DNA of 64,000 nucleotides, from positions 124,001-188,000 of the forward strand of contig JAWPHD010001233.1 in the NCBI GenBank assembly GCA_037043455.1, read 5' to 3'. Position 1 is the first letter of the stretch, and every line of letters begins with the position of its first letter. Positions 21,579 to 32,189 of this stretch are shown here, one piece after another. Origin of the DNA: Cyrtodaria siliqua (taxonomy: Eukaryota > Mollusca > Bivalvia > Adapedonta > Hiatellidae). The position numbers and the translations under genes are program-made. The notes under the pieces were generated by a model. That model ran no database searches, was not told the origin of the DNA, and saw nothing but the letters and a program-made list of their open reading frames with translations.

Positions 21579-21759
21579 AACTCAAACATGACCAGGCAAC
21601 GCCAAGACTGCAAGAGTTCTGTCCCTATCATCTGGGTAGTTGCATTCCAATTTTATCAATGTGATGCGTTTGTTCGTCAATATCAACCTCAAGATATGTA
21701 TTGGCGAATGTTTGGCCGTCTTCAATATCAAAGAGAGTCATAATTTCGGAAGAATTCAT
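21579..21759 (-). pseudogene. Possible 5' exon upstream of the helicase, frameshifted
   Basis: An ATG at 21759-21757 starts SSEIMTLFDIEDGQTFANTY. Beyond residue ~31 the coding-looking frame moves by one base to ITLIKLECNYPDDRDRTLAV. A strong donor (GAGTT|GTAAGT) closes the exon at 21579. Neither frame joins cleanly to the helicase exon at 21070; a third frame does but looks non-coding. It may be a decayed first exon of the helicase or of a separate small gene. Confidence 0.35.
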
Positions 21760-21973
21760 TTCTAAATTACTTTTTTGTGAGATGTAAATAGTTCGTTTGC
21801 CTCATCCGGAAGTCAAACATTTGTAAACATCGCTAGACTAAACGCGATTGGCCAATACAAATAAAGTAATCAAACGTGGGAGACGCTTGCAGAGTAAAGA
21901 TAAAACTACGGGTTTCTACGGTTGTATGTGCCTTTGAGATATTATTAATGATTGATTTGCTAAAAACCTAAAA
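21760..21973. promoter_or_regulatory. Possible bidirectional promoter
   Basis: These 214 bp separate two divergent ATGs. The centre contains CGCGATTGGCCAAT, which holds a CCAAT box on each strand (ATTGG and CCAAT overlapping). No TATA box is evident. The function is inferred from layout only. Confidence 0.35.
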
Positions 21974-23167
21974 ATGAAAATGATTTTTCACGATTCTCTA
22001 CGTACCAACGCCAAGAAAGCATATATTACGTCGTGGTAAGTCATACCTTTATTTGTGTCTTTTGTTTAAATTAGAATGCAAGTAGAATTTGAATATTTAC
22101 TCCAGAACTCTCTCAGTACTAACTTTCATGATATACAACTCGTACTCAAGACAATTCGTACGAGTAGTGTTTTTTTTCATTGTCAAGTTACATGTATCTA
22201 AAGCGGATATTTAAAAGGAAAATAATAAAATCATACACATTTCTAGTTAAAAATAACAGTTTATAGGGAAATACCATTTAACATTTAGACACTTAATAGA
22301 GATTCAATTATTGATTTATTTTCAGTTTTGGTTGTAAAGTCAAGAAAAATGACAAAGAGGTTAACAACAGTGTAAGTATCATCCACTCCAGCGAGTAGCA
22401 ATGGTGGCCCGGTTTATAGTCATCTGACTCATCTCAGTGGTTGACTGGAAAGCACCATATCAAACTATTTTAAGGTGATTTCTTTAAACTTTAATACATG
22501 CCTATATGTAGACGTGAGAACCATGGCTCTTATGGTAGTATGTCTATCTATCTATATATCTATTAATACTGCATCACCCCCTTTCGGGTATTATGTGCAG
22601 ATTTCCTGGATAGAACCAGTACTAAGCAATGTGGGTAAAGTGTCTTGCTCAAGGGCACAACGAACATGGTGCGGAGGACGATCGAACCGGGGACCCTCTG
22701 ATCTCACGTTCGGCACTCTACCACTGAACCACGAATGTCACACAATTGTGTACCTACCATAGAGCCATGATTTCAATGCCTTGACAGAGAGGTAGGACCC
22801 GGCCTGTACCGACCCCGATACACAATCATCCGGCGAGGTTTCTGTCGACATCACGCAATGCCTGCATAAACAACCGCTGTATGTCAATAGGCTAAACCTT
22901 AAATACCTCACGTGCATGCATTTAAGAAACTGTGAATAAAACTACACTTTTAATGGGCATATGTCATTATTATATGACCTGAACACATAGAGTTTTGATA
23001 AACGGTTTCGTAGTGTAATTTTAGCATTATTTGGTTTGGTTTTCAATATTTTGTTTCACGGCCAAAATATATAATATATTATATATATATTTTAATGAAC
23101 TTTATTGCAGACAGGAGCTGTTTGTTCCAGTACAGACCAGTGTTTAAAGAACCAGTTACTTCTATGA
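21974..23167 (+). CDS. Putative three-exon small cysteine-containing protein (54 aa)
   Basis: The exons are 21974-22035, 22326-22371 and 23111-23167. Donors are TCGTG|GTAAGT and ACAGT|GTAAGT; acceptors are TTTATTTTCAG and TTTATTGCAG. The split codon TG|T gives Cys, the second junction is phase 0, and the frame stays open until TGA. The product starts MKMIFHDSLRTNAKKAYITS, then CFGCKVKK, and ends CSSTDQCLKNQLLL, with four cysteines in two CxxC / Cx5C pairs. There is no signal peptide or membrane segment. I do not recognise it. Three good splice sites in frame argue for a real transcript, but the short length means chance is possible. Intron 2 holds a foldback element with a SINE in its loop. 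Confidence 0.4.
22511..22775. repeat. Foldback element split by a SINE
   Basis: The left arm GTGAGAACCATGGCTCTTAT (from 22513) and the right arm ACCTACCATAGAGCCATGAT (from 22752) are inverted copies. The same arms occur without the insert at 56.32-56.40 kb. The ~205 bp between them are a SINE. Confidence 0.65.
22545..22745 (-). repeat. tRNA-derived SINE
   Basis: Read on the minus strand: TGGTTCAGTGGTAGAGTGCC (A box, glycine-tRNA-like), GGTTCGATCG (B box), then CGTTGTGCCCTTGAGCAAGA and CACTTTACCCACATTGCT. The last block is a SINE body I recognise from many marine invertebrate genomes. Confidence 0.75.
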
Positions 23168-24117
23168 CTGCGGAAACAATGACGTTGTGACTGGAAACAA
23201 TGAAGATGTGACTTTTGAAGGAATTCAGAAGATGTGACTTTTGAAGGAATTCAGAAGATGTGGCTGTGGAAGGAAGGAATTTGTGTCGTATGTTCGGATT
23301 CTGAATTGCACTGAGAAAGATTAATTAACATGCTTATTATTTAGACAAATTATTTTTACCTCGTGATTCGAGTGATTCGTGTAAATTGAACAAAAAGGGA
23401 CAAAGGAATGCAAAATGTTCAGGTCTAACTTGATTCATAATCTTTCTGTGTCATGGATTGCACCATTCATAAAGATATGTTTTCATAGAAGAGTGAAGAT
23501 AGATTTTAATGTACATGGAATGAAAAAACAGTGCTTAGCAAAACCATTTTAAATCAGACTTATTTGAGATCAACTGGTCTCAATCTTCAATGACTCTTAA
23601 TAATTAATTTGGTACATTTTGATCAAACTCAAACTTGGCTTCTCAACTCCAATCACACAACACAATGTTGCCTAATTCAATGTTAAAGAAATAACCCACC
23701 AAATAACAGCAAAATTACACTACAAAATCATTTATCAAAACTCTGTCTAGATGTTCAGATCATATAATAATGTATATGATAATGTGCCGATTAAAAGTAG
23801 AGATTTTTCAATGGTTCTTAAAATGAAATATGAGTTGTTAACTCTCAATTCGACGCTCCAATTTTGGTATTTGGCCTGGCTGGTTAAAGCCGTTTATATT
23901 GTTTCTATAGAGTTCAGTGGATTCTCAAAATATGTAAATTATAATGTTATATTATACCTTGTGGTCAGTTAGTTTAGAAACGGTATACATATGTTGTAAA
24001 AAATTGCCGTTGTTAGCAGGATAGCTACTTTAAAAAATATCAAATTATAGATAAAGAATTAAATAATCCAATCTACTACCAGCTTGTTAAACTTTTTTAA
24101 AATGTTAGCACAACAGA
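23168..24117. other. No gene seen; short direct repeat
   Basis: At 23,205-23,265 GAAGATGTGACTTTTGAAGG plus AATTCA is tandemly repeated. The rest is AT-rich with no supported feature. Confidence 0.5.
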
Positions 24118-24215
24118 TGGAGAAAAAAATCATGCCCTGACCGGGAATCAAACCCATGAGTATCTTGCTAATTGTGCTAGTGTCTTTAATACCAGCAAAG
24201 TTGCCATTGAGCATT
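24118..24215 (-). repeat. Degenerate tRNA-like sequence
   Basis: The minus strand has GGGTTTGATTCCCGG as a B box, preceded by CAATGGCAACTTTGCTGG as a poor A box. It is a worn SINE head rather than a tRNA gene. Confidence 0.4.
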
Positions 24216-24466
24216 TAAGACCCATGGTTATATTGGCAACCGACTCATCACGGACCTGATGTCATTGTGTTTCTTTTGGCAAGTAAAAATATAGATTTAG
24301 TCTAATCAATGTTTTGCCTAGACCGTCTTAGCACGGCGCTGCGCCATGCTGCCTTGACACTCCATGTTACATTTTCAAGTCCCAAGTAATGTGATGCACC
24401 ATTATTAATCAATTTGTTAAGCAACATTTTATTCAGATATCGTGTTCTTTCATATAAAGCGATTCA

Positions 24467-24666
24467 GTGACCAGGATGGTAAAGACGCTGCGTTTAAAAC
24501 CTCTCCTCTCACCACATCAAGTCTTGCGGGTTCAAATCCCATTGGGACTTCTAAGTGAGAAAATGTTGATTGTTACGGATGGCAGGTGGTATACAGTACT
24601 GGTTCTACCCAGGAAAAATTGGGTGGTCTGTCTTCACCGCAAAAACAACCGTCATATATAGTCTAA
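24467..24666 (+). repeat. SINE, family B copy 1
   Basis: GACCAGGATGGTAAAGACGC and GCGGGTTCAAATCCCATTGG form the tRNA-related head. The body has GTTACGGATGGCAGGTGGTA and CAGTACTGGTTCTACCCAGG, then AAAACAACCGTCATATATAG. The same body recurs at 32.19-32.35 kb. Confidence 0.7.
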
Positions 24667-24779
24667 AATGTGATGAAAATTACAAAAACACCATTCGATC
24701 AAAGAACCATCTTCAATATAAACACCAAGTTCCCTTACAAACCAGAAGAAATTGGTGGTAATTTGGGTTAAAGGGCTTT

Positions 24780-25295
24780 ATAAAAATGAACATTAATTTT
24801 GTTAATATGAATTCTGCTTTAATATATTTTCTTCTGAATCATGCTTAATAATGGCAACTTTTAATAAATCGCTAACAAACCGGTTTGTAAATGTTCTGTT
24901 ATAATGGATCGCTTCTGGATCATGCTCAATAATGGCAAAGTTTTAATGGATCGCTAACAAACCATTTTGTAAATGTTCAGTTTTAATGGATCGCTTTTGA
25001 ATCGTTCTTAAAAGTAGCTATGTTTGAATGGACCGCTAGCAAACCGCTTTGTAAATGACAATGTTTTAAAGGATCGCTTCAGGATCGCATGGTTATAAAC
25101 CAATTTCTGTTGGATCGCTCACAAATTCTAATGAAACGCTTTAGGATCACGATCCTTAACTCGGACCATGTTTGCGATCACGCAAAATGCGATCCAAATG
25201 CGATCTGTTTAATGGATCGCATTTGGATCGCTTTAACAAACCGCAGAACCACGGTTTTGAAGCGACCCTGAAGCGATTTTGAAGCGATTCATCAT
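24780..25295. repeat. Degenerate repeat rich in GGATCGC
   Basis: Irregular ~75-85-bp copies contain AATGGATCGCTAACAAACC and TTTGTAAATG. GGATCGC, GCGATCC or AAGCGAT recurs many times on both strands in ~500 bp. No coding capacity. Confidence 0.55.
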
Positions 25296-25620
25296 AAAAT
25301 AATTTTGTGTGGGATGCCAGACAGAAACATGTCTGCGTCAAAACTATATAACAGATCACTATTAATTTGCCACAAACCAGTAATATCATATTTGTGATTA
25401 TCATTTCTCTGGTGCATATGCACATTTAGTTTGAATTTCTCGTTATCCACGAACACATTTTTTTAAAAAAAATTGTAATACAAAGCCATAAACATCCTAT
25501 GTTAATACCAACAGTTCATAAGTACAACCACATAGTGAAGGTGACGTGAATCGTATAACGATCAGATTTATAATTTAAAAGCTGAAGCCGGGTACAAAAC
25601 AACTCGTTCCACAATATGTA
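25296..25620. other. No gene seen
   Basis: AT-rich flank immediately 3' of the cysteine-rich peptide gene. Confidence 0.5.
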
Positions 25621-25630
25621 CTATCTGTAA

Positions 25631-25636
25631 TTTATT
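25631..25636 (-). terminator. Poly(A) signal AATAAA
   Basis: A canonical AATAAA on the minus strand, 14 bases past the stop codon of the cysteine-rich peptide gene. Confidence 0.6.
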
Positions 25637-25649
25637 CCTGTGTATGTAG

Positions 25650-26839
25650 TTAATATATTCGAGGTAAGCAACATGCTCGGCCGTAGCACCATCCTCTGAT
25701 TCCTTCGCAAGCACTCGGTGGAGAGCAAGTAGTTCTAACATGTGTCGACCCGAGCGGACATGTTCCACAACAGCGATGTCCTATGCACCGTCCGCCTCTT
25801 CTCTCGCATGTCAATGTCGTCAAAGGCGGGCAAAATCCTCTCGTAAATGGTATCTGTCGTGGACATAGTGCCACAGCTGAAATAAAACATGATATTGTTA
25901 ATTCCTAAGCTTTCATATATAAAGGGAATGTTTTGCCTCTTGCCTGTCACATTCTTCTCCGCAGTATTTGATATGTTATATTACGTTGCACTGTTTGAAA
26001 TTAATCCGAAACATTAAAGAAAGACACTAGCAGGTTCACCGCGCAAATGAACTTATGAAGATGTGTGATCAATGTTTGTTTAACATAAAACAGCACAATA
26101 TTTAAAAACAAAATTCCATCTAAATAAAACAACCACAATCCTATCAACCCACGCAAAAACGTAACAACCACGGGAAGCTCGACTTGATGATGCATATATG
26201 AATATAAAAATAGCATAGAAAGCCAAAAAATAAGTACCCAGTGACTTAGCAGAATTCAGAGCACCAAGAGAAATAACTATTACGGGCAAGACAATGCTGG
26301 AGGCCATTGTTCTGGGCGGCACCAAACCTGTTAGCATATTGTATCGCAATTAAACGGGACAGTGTAAATACATAAGCCCCACAATGGAGATTGTAGCATA
26401 GTCGGTTACATTTCCTTTGCTGAATGCAGAGCATTAAATCGTTTAATTTAGGGTAACTAAGGGGGCGTGGCTACACCGTACTACAACTACCGGATATTGG
26501 AATTTAGAGTACGGTCACTATGACGTCACAGTGTTACTAGGTACACCATGCTACAAAAAAGATAGAGTCTGTCTCAGTTCGTTGGTTATTTAAACACCGA
26601 GATGGGCGTAGCGGTGTTTAAATAAGCCAACTCACTGAGACCAGACTCTATCTATTACTTGAGGGACGTTCTTTAATAGCTAAATGTTTGCCTTCAGTCG
26701 AATGTCATTTCTATAACAAAGCATTCATTTTGATAAATTGTAAGATAAACACCATAAGTATATAGCTATCTAGCAAAAGTATACGCTTACCTGCTGGAAT
26801 GGCACAGCACAGCAGGCCTAAAACTATCCAAACGTTCAT
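25650..26839 (-). CDS. Secreted cysteine-rich peptide, two exons, 91 aa
   Basis: Exon 1 (26839-26791) encodes MNVWIVLGLLCCAIPA, a textbook signal peptide, and ends CAGCAG|GTAAGC. Exon 2 (25876-25650) follows ATGTTTTATTTCAG. G|CT gives Ala and the frame runs to TAA. The mature part, probably from around AVA|LCPR, is basic and rich in Cys with two similar halves: CPPLTTLTCERRGGRCIGHR then CC, and CSPPSACEGIRGWCYGRACC. The shared pattern is CxPP/CPP...CE...G.C.G..CC. It resembles small disulfide-rich secreted peptides (WAP-like or antimicrobial type) but matches no family I can name. An AATAAA lies 14 bp past the stop. The intron (25877-26790) holds an old retroelement fragment and a foldback element. 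No stop or frameshift: this is the best intact host gene here. Expression is unproven. Confidence 0.72.
26000..26440 (-). repeat. Third copy of the retroelement tail, diverged
   Basis: AAACGGGACAGTGTAAATA near 26,352 is the reverse complement of the 9.97-kb tail, and CACTGGGTACTTATTTTTTGG followed by CTTTCTATGCTATTTTTA (minus strand) parallels 9.83-9.88 kb. It lies within the intron of the cysteine-rich peptide gene. Confidence 0.55.
26470..26665 (+). repeat. Foldback element, family F copy 1
   Basis: The palindrome 26561-26652 has arms GATAGAGTCTGTCTCAGTTC, then GTTGGTTATTTAAACACC and its mirror, around GATGGGCGTAGC. A left flank with GTACTACAACTACCGG and CATGCTACAAAA is shared with the copy at 50.8-51.0 kb, so the mobile unit is larger than the palindrome. 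Confidence 0.75.
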
Positions 26840-26912
26840 GACTAAAGTCGCATGTAGTATACTGTGGATTTATATATTATTTTCAAATATAACCAAACAA
26901 GAGAGGAAGTAG

Positions 26913-28127
26913 TCCCGAGGTGCTCACCTGGTTATACACTGTAAGCTAGCTATAATGAAATAGCCCTAAGATGCTCACCTGGTTATACACGGTAAGCTAG
27001 CTGTAATGAAATAGCCCCGAGGTGCTCACCTGGTTATACACGGTAAGTTATCTGTAATGAAATAGCCCGAGGTGCTAACCTGATTATACACGGTAAGCTA
27101 GTTCTAATGCAATAGTACCGAGGTGCTCACCTGGTTATAAACGGTAAGCTAGCTATAATAAAATATCCCCGAGGTGCCCACCTGGTCATACACGGTAAGC
27201 TAGCTATAGTGAAATAACCCCGAGGTGCTCACCTGGTTATACACGGTAAGCTAGTTCTAATGAAATAGCCCCGTGGTGCTCACCTGGTTATACACGGTAA
27301 GTTAGCTGTAATGAAATAGCCCCGAGGTGCTCACCTGGTTATACACGGTAAGTTAGCTATAATGAAATAGCCCCGAGATGCTCACCTGGTTATACACGGT
27401 AAGTTAGCTGTAATGAAATAGCCCCGAGGTGCTCACCTGGTTATACACGGTAAGTTAGCTGTAATGAAATAGCCCGAGGTGCTCACCTGATTATACACGG
27501 TAAGCTAGTTCTAATGCAATAGTACCGAGGTGCTCACCTGGTTATAAACGGTAAGTTAGCTGTAATGAAATAGCCCCGAGGTGCTCACCTGGTTATACAC
27601 GGTAAGTTAGCTGTAATGAAATAGCCCCGAGGTGCTCACCTGGTTATACACGGTAAGTTAGCTGTAATGAAATAGCTCCGAGGTGCTCACCTGGTTATAC
27701 ACGGTAAGTTAGCTGTAATGAAATAGGCCCGAGGTGCTCACCTGGTTATACACGGTAAGTTAGCTGTAATGAAATAGCCCCGAGGTGCTCACCTGGTTAT
27801 ACACGGTAAGTTAGCTATAATGAAATAGCACCGAGATGCTCACCTGGTTATACACGGTAAGTTAGCTGTAATGAAATAGCCCCGAGGTGCTCACCTGGTT
27901 ATACACGGTAAGTTAGCTGTAATGAAATAGCCCGAGGTGCTCACCTGATTATACACGGTAAGCTAGTTCTAATGCAATAGTACCGAGGTGCTCACCTGGT
28001 TATAAACGGTAAGCTAGCTATAATAAAATATCCCCGAGGTGCCCACCTGGTCATACACGGTAAGCTAGCTATAGTGAAATATCCCCGAGGTGCTCATCTG
28101 ATTATACACGGTAAGCTAACTATAATG
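26913..28127. repeat. 51-bp tandem array, ~24 copies
   Basis: The consensus contains GAGGTGCTCACCTGGTTATA, CACGGTAAGTTAGCTGTAAT and GAAATAGCCCC. Units vary (CTAGCTATAAT, TAGTTCTAATGCAATAGTACC) and a block of variants recurs within the array, showing segmental amplification. Each unit carries CACCTG and GGTAAG. No coding capacity. Confidence 0.95.
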
Positions 28128-28449
28128 AATGCATGAATGAATGGTGTTTTACGGCACGTCGACACATAAATAGGTCATATTGTGCGCAAAAACCGACGAA
28201 AGATGAAGAAATTAAGTAGTAATTAAACATTAATGTAAATATATAAAGACAAAACTATTAAATCATAAGGGATGATATGGTAGTATTATAAACTATATAT
28301 GTAAATCAACAAATGCCCGTCAACGGGTATATAAACAAGTAAATATATATAAGGACACATTATAATGATTTATATAGTCTGTTTTCTTTTAGGAAATCTA
28401 AAACAAGACTAAATTATATAGTATCGAATAACTCTTTCACAGTATCAAC
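28128..28449. other. Short dispersed-repeat tail, then no gene
   Basis: GAATGGTGTTTTACGGCACG followed by ACACATAAATAGGTCATATT resembles a mollusc repeat terminus. The rest is AT-rich. Confidence 0.4.
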
Positions 28450-30352
28450 ATTGTAGTACCTCTGTTTAATCGTTCAATACAAGAAAATATCTTTCCACAA
28501 TGCTGGAAATTAGCTAATGTTATGCCACTTTTTAAATCAGGTGATAAAGATTCACCTTCAAACTATAGACCAATATCGTTAATTAGTTGCGTTGGAAAAG
28601 TTATGGAACGCGCGATATTCAAACATATTTTTAATTTTTTGCTTACCAATAATTTAATATTTAAAAACCAGTCTGGTTTCTTACCTGGTCACTCAACAGT
28701 TTATCAACTAATTGATATTTATAATCAAATATGCAAAGCGATTGATGAAAACAAATTTACATGTATGGTATTTTTTGATATATCCAAAGCTTTCGATCGC
28801 ATCTGGCACGCAGCTTTAATTTTTAAACTCCGACAACATGGCATTTCAGGCAACCTTATTAATTGGATAAATAATTATATAACTGATCGTAAATAAAGAG
28901 TTTTCGTTGGTTCGAGTTTTTCTGAAATAAAAACTCCAAATGCCGGCGTACCCCAAGGGTCTGTTCTAGGACCATTATTGTTTTTAATTTATATAAATGA
29001 CATAGCTCATGCATTGCTTAGTACGACAAGGCTATTTGCTGATGACAGTTCTATTGCGGTATCTACATCCGACTTATATGGAAACTACAATTAATGAGGA
29101 CTTGTGTAAAATATCGAATTGGTCAAAGCAATGGCTAGTAAAATTTAATCCATCTAAAACTGAAGTTATCTTCTTTTCACTTGCAAACAGAAACCGTCCG
29201 TCTTTGATATTTGAATATACACAACTTAACTTTGTTGACCATCATAAACATCTAGGAGTAACCCTTAGTCATGATGGGTCCTGGCATCAACATATTTCAA
29301 ATATTGTAATATCTGCGTCTAAGGTATTAGGTTCAATGAAATTAATGGTATTTAAATTAAAACGTCAAACGCTTAATCAAATATATAAATATTACCTTCG
29401 ACCTATTTTAGAATACGCGGCTATAGTATGGGATAGTTGTACACATTATGAAAAAGATAACTTAGACAAAATACAATATGAAGCCGCGCGAATAGTTACT
29501 GGCCTGACTCGTTCTGTTTCTATACAAAAATGGTTAACTGAAATTGGTTGGGTCTCTCTGGCCGACCGAAGACACATCCAAAAGTTGATATTGACCTTTA
29601 AGTTTACAAATCGAGATTTACCGAGTTACTTGAATGAAATATTCCCTGCAACTGTTTCGGAATCGAATCCTTACAACTTGAGAAACAGTTCCAACTTCGT
29701 TACTTTACCTAGAAGAACAGAATTGTTTTCGAGATCAGTCTTACCGTCATCTCTAAAGCTTTGGAATGAACTTGATATTAATATTCGCGAAGCACCATCC
29801 CTTTCGAGTTTTAAAACTAGACTTAACAATTACTTTAATGTCAACCCTTTTTGTGTTTGTGATGTCGTTTGCATTTATTATTGCTTTTGCCTTCTTGTTT
29901 GTCTGTTTGTCTGTTTGCGTGTTTGTTTCTGTGTTTTGTGGTTTACTGTCCTCCTTGAATGCTACTTTCCCTGTCCGATCTTTTTATATTTCTTTAAACC
30001 ACAAATAGTACCCCAATACTATATACTGGGTGATAGATACCTTTCAGTTCTGCATGCGCGTTTGCGAAACAACTGCAGCAATTTAAACGCTGATCTCTTT
30101 CTTAATCATTTGAGGGATAATCCCAATTGTATATGTGGTGATGGTTTTGAAGATGTTGAGCATTATTTGTTTAGATGTGTAAATTTCAGAAATGAAAGAC
30201 GGCAATTATTTTTAGACACTCGTATATTTCATCCTTTAAGTACTCACAAACTTTTATACGGCATCGACCAACTAAAATACGAGGAAAATCATATTCTATT
30301 TACTCAAGTTCAAAACTATATTAAAAACACTAAACGATTCCAAAATCCTTAA
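28450..30352 (+). pseudogene. LINE reverse transcriptase, 5'-truncated, broken
   Basis: A jockey/CR1-type reverse transcriptase of the non-LTR group. It starts mid-domain at PLFNRSIQENIFPQCWKLAN, then MPLFKSGDK..SNYRPISLI, SGFLPGHST, MVFFDISKAFDRIWH (catalytic block A), [20 protein letters not shown] and RLFADDSS (catalytic FADD). TAA at 28894-28896 and a frameshift shortly after FADD disrupt it. The downstream frame ([32 protein letters not shown]) is the connection/thumb region, and CICGDGFEDVEHYLFRCVNF is the C-terminal zinc knuckle. Between them (29838-30005) lies foreign sequence read in frame. 5' truncation is usual for LINE insertions. No poly(A) tail or target duplication was identified. 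Confidence 0.85.
29838..30005 (+). repeat. Retroelement-tail segment inside the LINE frame
   Basis: TTGTGTTTGTGATGTCGT..., the TGTTTCTGTGTTTTGTGG region and CTCCTTGAATGCTACTTTCC plus CTGTCCGATCTTTTTATAT match 10.11-10.25 kb. It encodes a hydrophobic Cys/Val/Phe-rich run and keeps the LINE frame open on both sides. Confidence 0.7.
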
Positions 30353-30709
30353 CTTTGTATCAATATAACGTTGTATTTTGTCTATATCTACTGTCGCTAT
30401 GTTTCTATCAGCCCGAACGGGGATATTGTGGTGTTATTTCGGTGGAGATTGCGTGGGGGTAGAATGGCACGGCAGAGTTTACATTTTTGGATTTTGTTCT
30501 TATTTTTTTTCTTCGTTTTTCCTTCTCAAATTTATATTTAAATATATTGTTACAATTTCAAACCGATAATCATATACACTTTTTCAGCCACAATGGAGAG
30601 AACTGTAACTAATGTTGTAATAACTTGTAGTTCAATCCATTTGCATATGTTTCTATGAACACTGTGATGTTGAATTGATGTATTGTAACATATCTGCAAT
30701 AAAATATTA
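30353..30709. other. LINE 3' flank, no gene
   Basis: AT-rich with poly(T) stretches. It may include 3' untranslated LINE sequence. Confidence 0.4.
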
Positions 30710-31165
30710 TTAAACTAAGTGCCTTTGACGCATAGAATCAAAGTCTACACATTCCAGCAATATGTGTTTGACCGTTGACGGTGCAAAGCAGGGTATATAT
30801 GCTTGTAATAAATATGAATGAGTATACCGTGTATGCCCTATCTTGCACCGGGCTAGGACAATTTTTCGACGAATGGGTCTACTAGAAGAACGCCATTCTC
30901 CAAGTAAAGGTTTAATTGAATGGAGTTTATTGTAAACTGACAAATCCCAAGCGGCTTGCCAAGAATTACGAATAAATGTGTTAATACAACTTTTAAAATC
31001 AGTATCAGGTAATTTAGCATTAGATATATGTAAACCTAGTGCTACTTTAGCAGCACTATCAGCTCTACATATTCTACATATTCCTACATGGCTTGGAAGC
31101 CAGAAGAAAATAATAAAATTATCAACTATAAGAGAATTGTACTTTTCTAAAAGCTGATGACAGCA
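30710..31165 (-). pseudogene. LINE C-terminal remnant with RNase H end
   Basis: On the minus strand, FWLPSHVGICRICRADSAAK followed by AL matches the end of a LINE RNase H domain (PSHxGI...AD..AK.A). The frame then reads INTFIRNSWQAAWDLSVYNK, ARCKIGHTRYTHSYLL and a decayed zinc-knuckle, VKHILLECVDF, in which the CxxC pair is reduced. It is a different LINE family from the adjacent plus-strand one, which lacks RNase H. Confidence 0.7.
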
Positions 31166-32189
31166 GTCAGAGGTCAGAAGTCGGGGTCATTTGTTAAACT
31201 GGAAAGTTGATGTGAACAAACTTCATTGTTTAGTTTAAATTATGTGCACAATGTAGAGATTCAGTGCAGAAGCTATTAAATAAATTGAAATAATGATCGA
31301 TGTAACGCTTAAATGAATCCGATGTGAAGTTAGAGGGTTCTTGATCTCATGAATAAATAATAATAATTACCCACTGGCAGGGACAAACCTGCCCAATATG
31401 GACGCAACAGTTCCAGAGAAGATTATCGTATACCCATATATATAATCACGTGACGCCAGAGTGGGACAGTTTTAGACAATATGGTATTTATTTATATAAA
31501 CATGATTCTTCTTATCAACAAGATGCATTGTGTCAATATTGGCTAAACAGTGACATCGCACAACTATTGTTAGACTTGCCCATTATATATCACTCTACCT
31601 TGCGCCGAGTGGGAACATATTTTAACATCAGGGTCTTTATTTGTACAACCATGAATAGATTGTAAAGTTTTTCCTATAAAACTTCTTCATACTCTCAGAG
31701 TGTGTACGTTTTCGAGCACCATGGACGTTTGTTCAGACAGATTTAACATTTCCCCATGTACTGCATACCAGCAGGGTGTACCTAATTTCGAATCATACTT
31801 TTAGTAGTGGAGTTTTAACGTGATCTGGAAGCCTGTATTACCTGAAGTGGATATGCCATATCTGCAGAATACTACTTGCTCACGTTTGCTTTGCCTAGAT
31901 GAGCTACAATCTGTTTGTGATATATAGCATTTGACTTTTTATAGCTGTTTTGCAACGTTCGGCCTAAAGCAGCTTGACTCCAGATTGGTGGTTCACCCTC
32001 AATATATAAGTAAGCTATAGGCCGACTGCAACCAAAACCTAATGCGTTTATGGATATCGCATGAGCAACAGAAAGGTAAACAATACATCACATAAGTACT
32101 TTTTTTTGAAATTAACGAATATACTTACTTATGCGTACACTCATGTTTTCGTGTATACAACTTCACAAAATACAAAATCAGAGAGTTAT
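31166..32189. other. No gene seen
   Basis: No repeat, RNA or coding evidence beyond short chance frames. Confidence 0.5.

Noticed and set aside
25735..25950. Alternative frame TDTIYERILPAFDDIDMREK over the cysteine-rich exon, continued by a second frame
   Set aside because: It needs a frameshift and has no splice partner. The Cys-rich frame joins in phase to a signal-peptide exon and ends with a poly(A) signal.
26913..28127. CRISPR-like regular repeats
   Set aside because: Units are contiguous with no unique spacers, and the genome is eukaryotic. It is a minisatellite.
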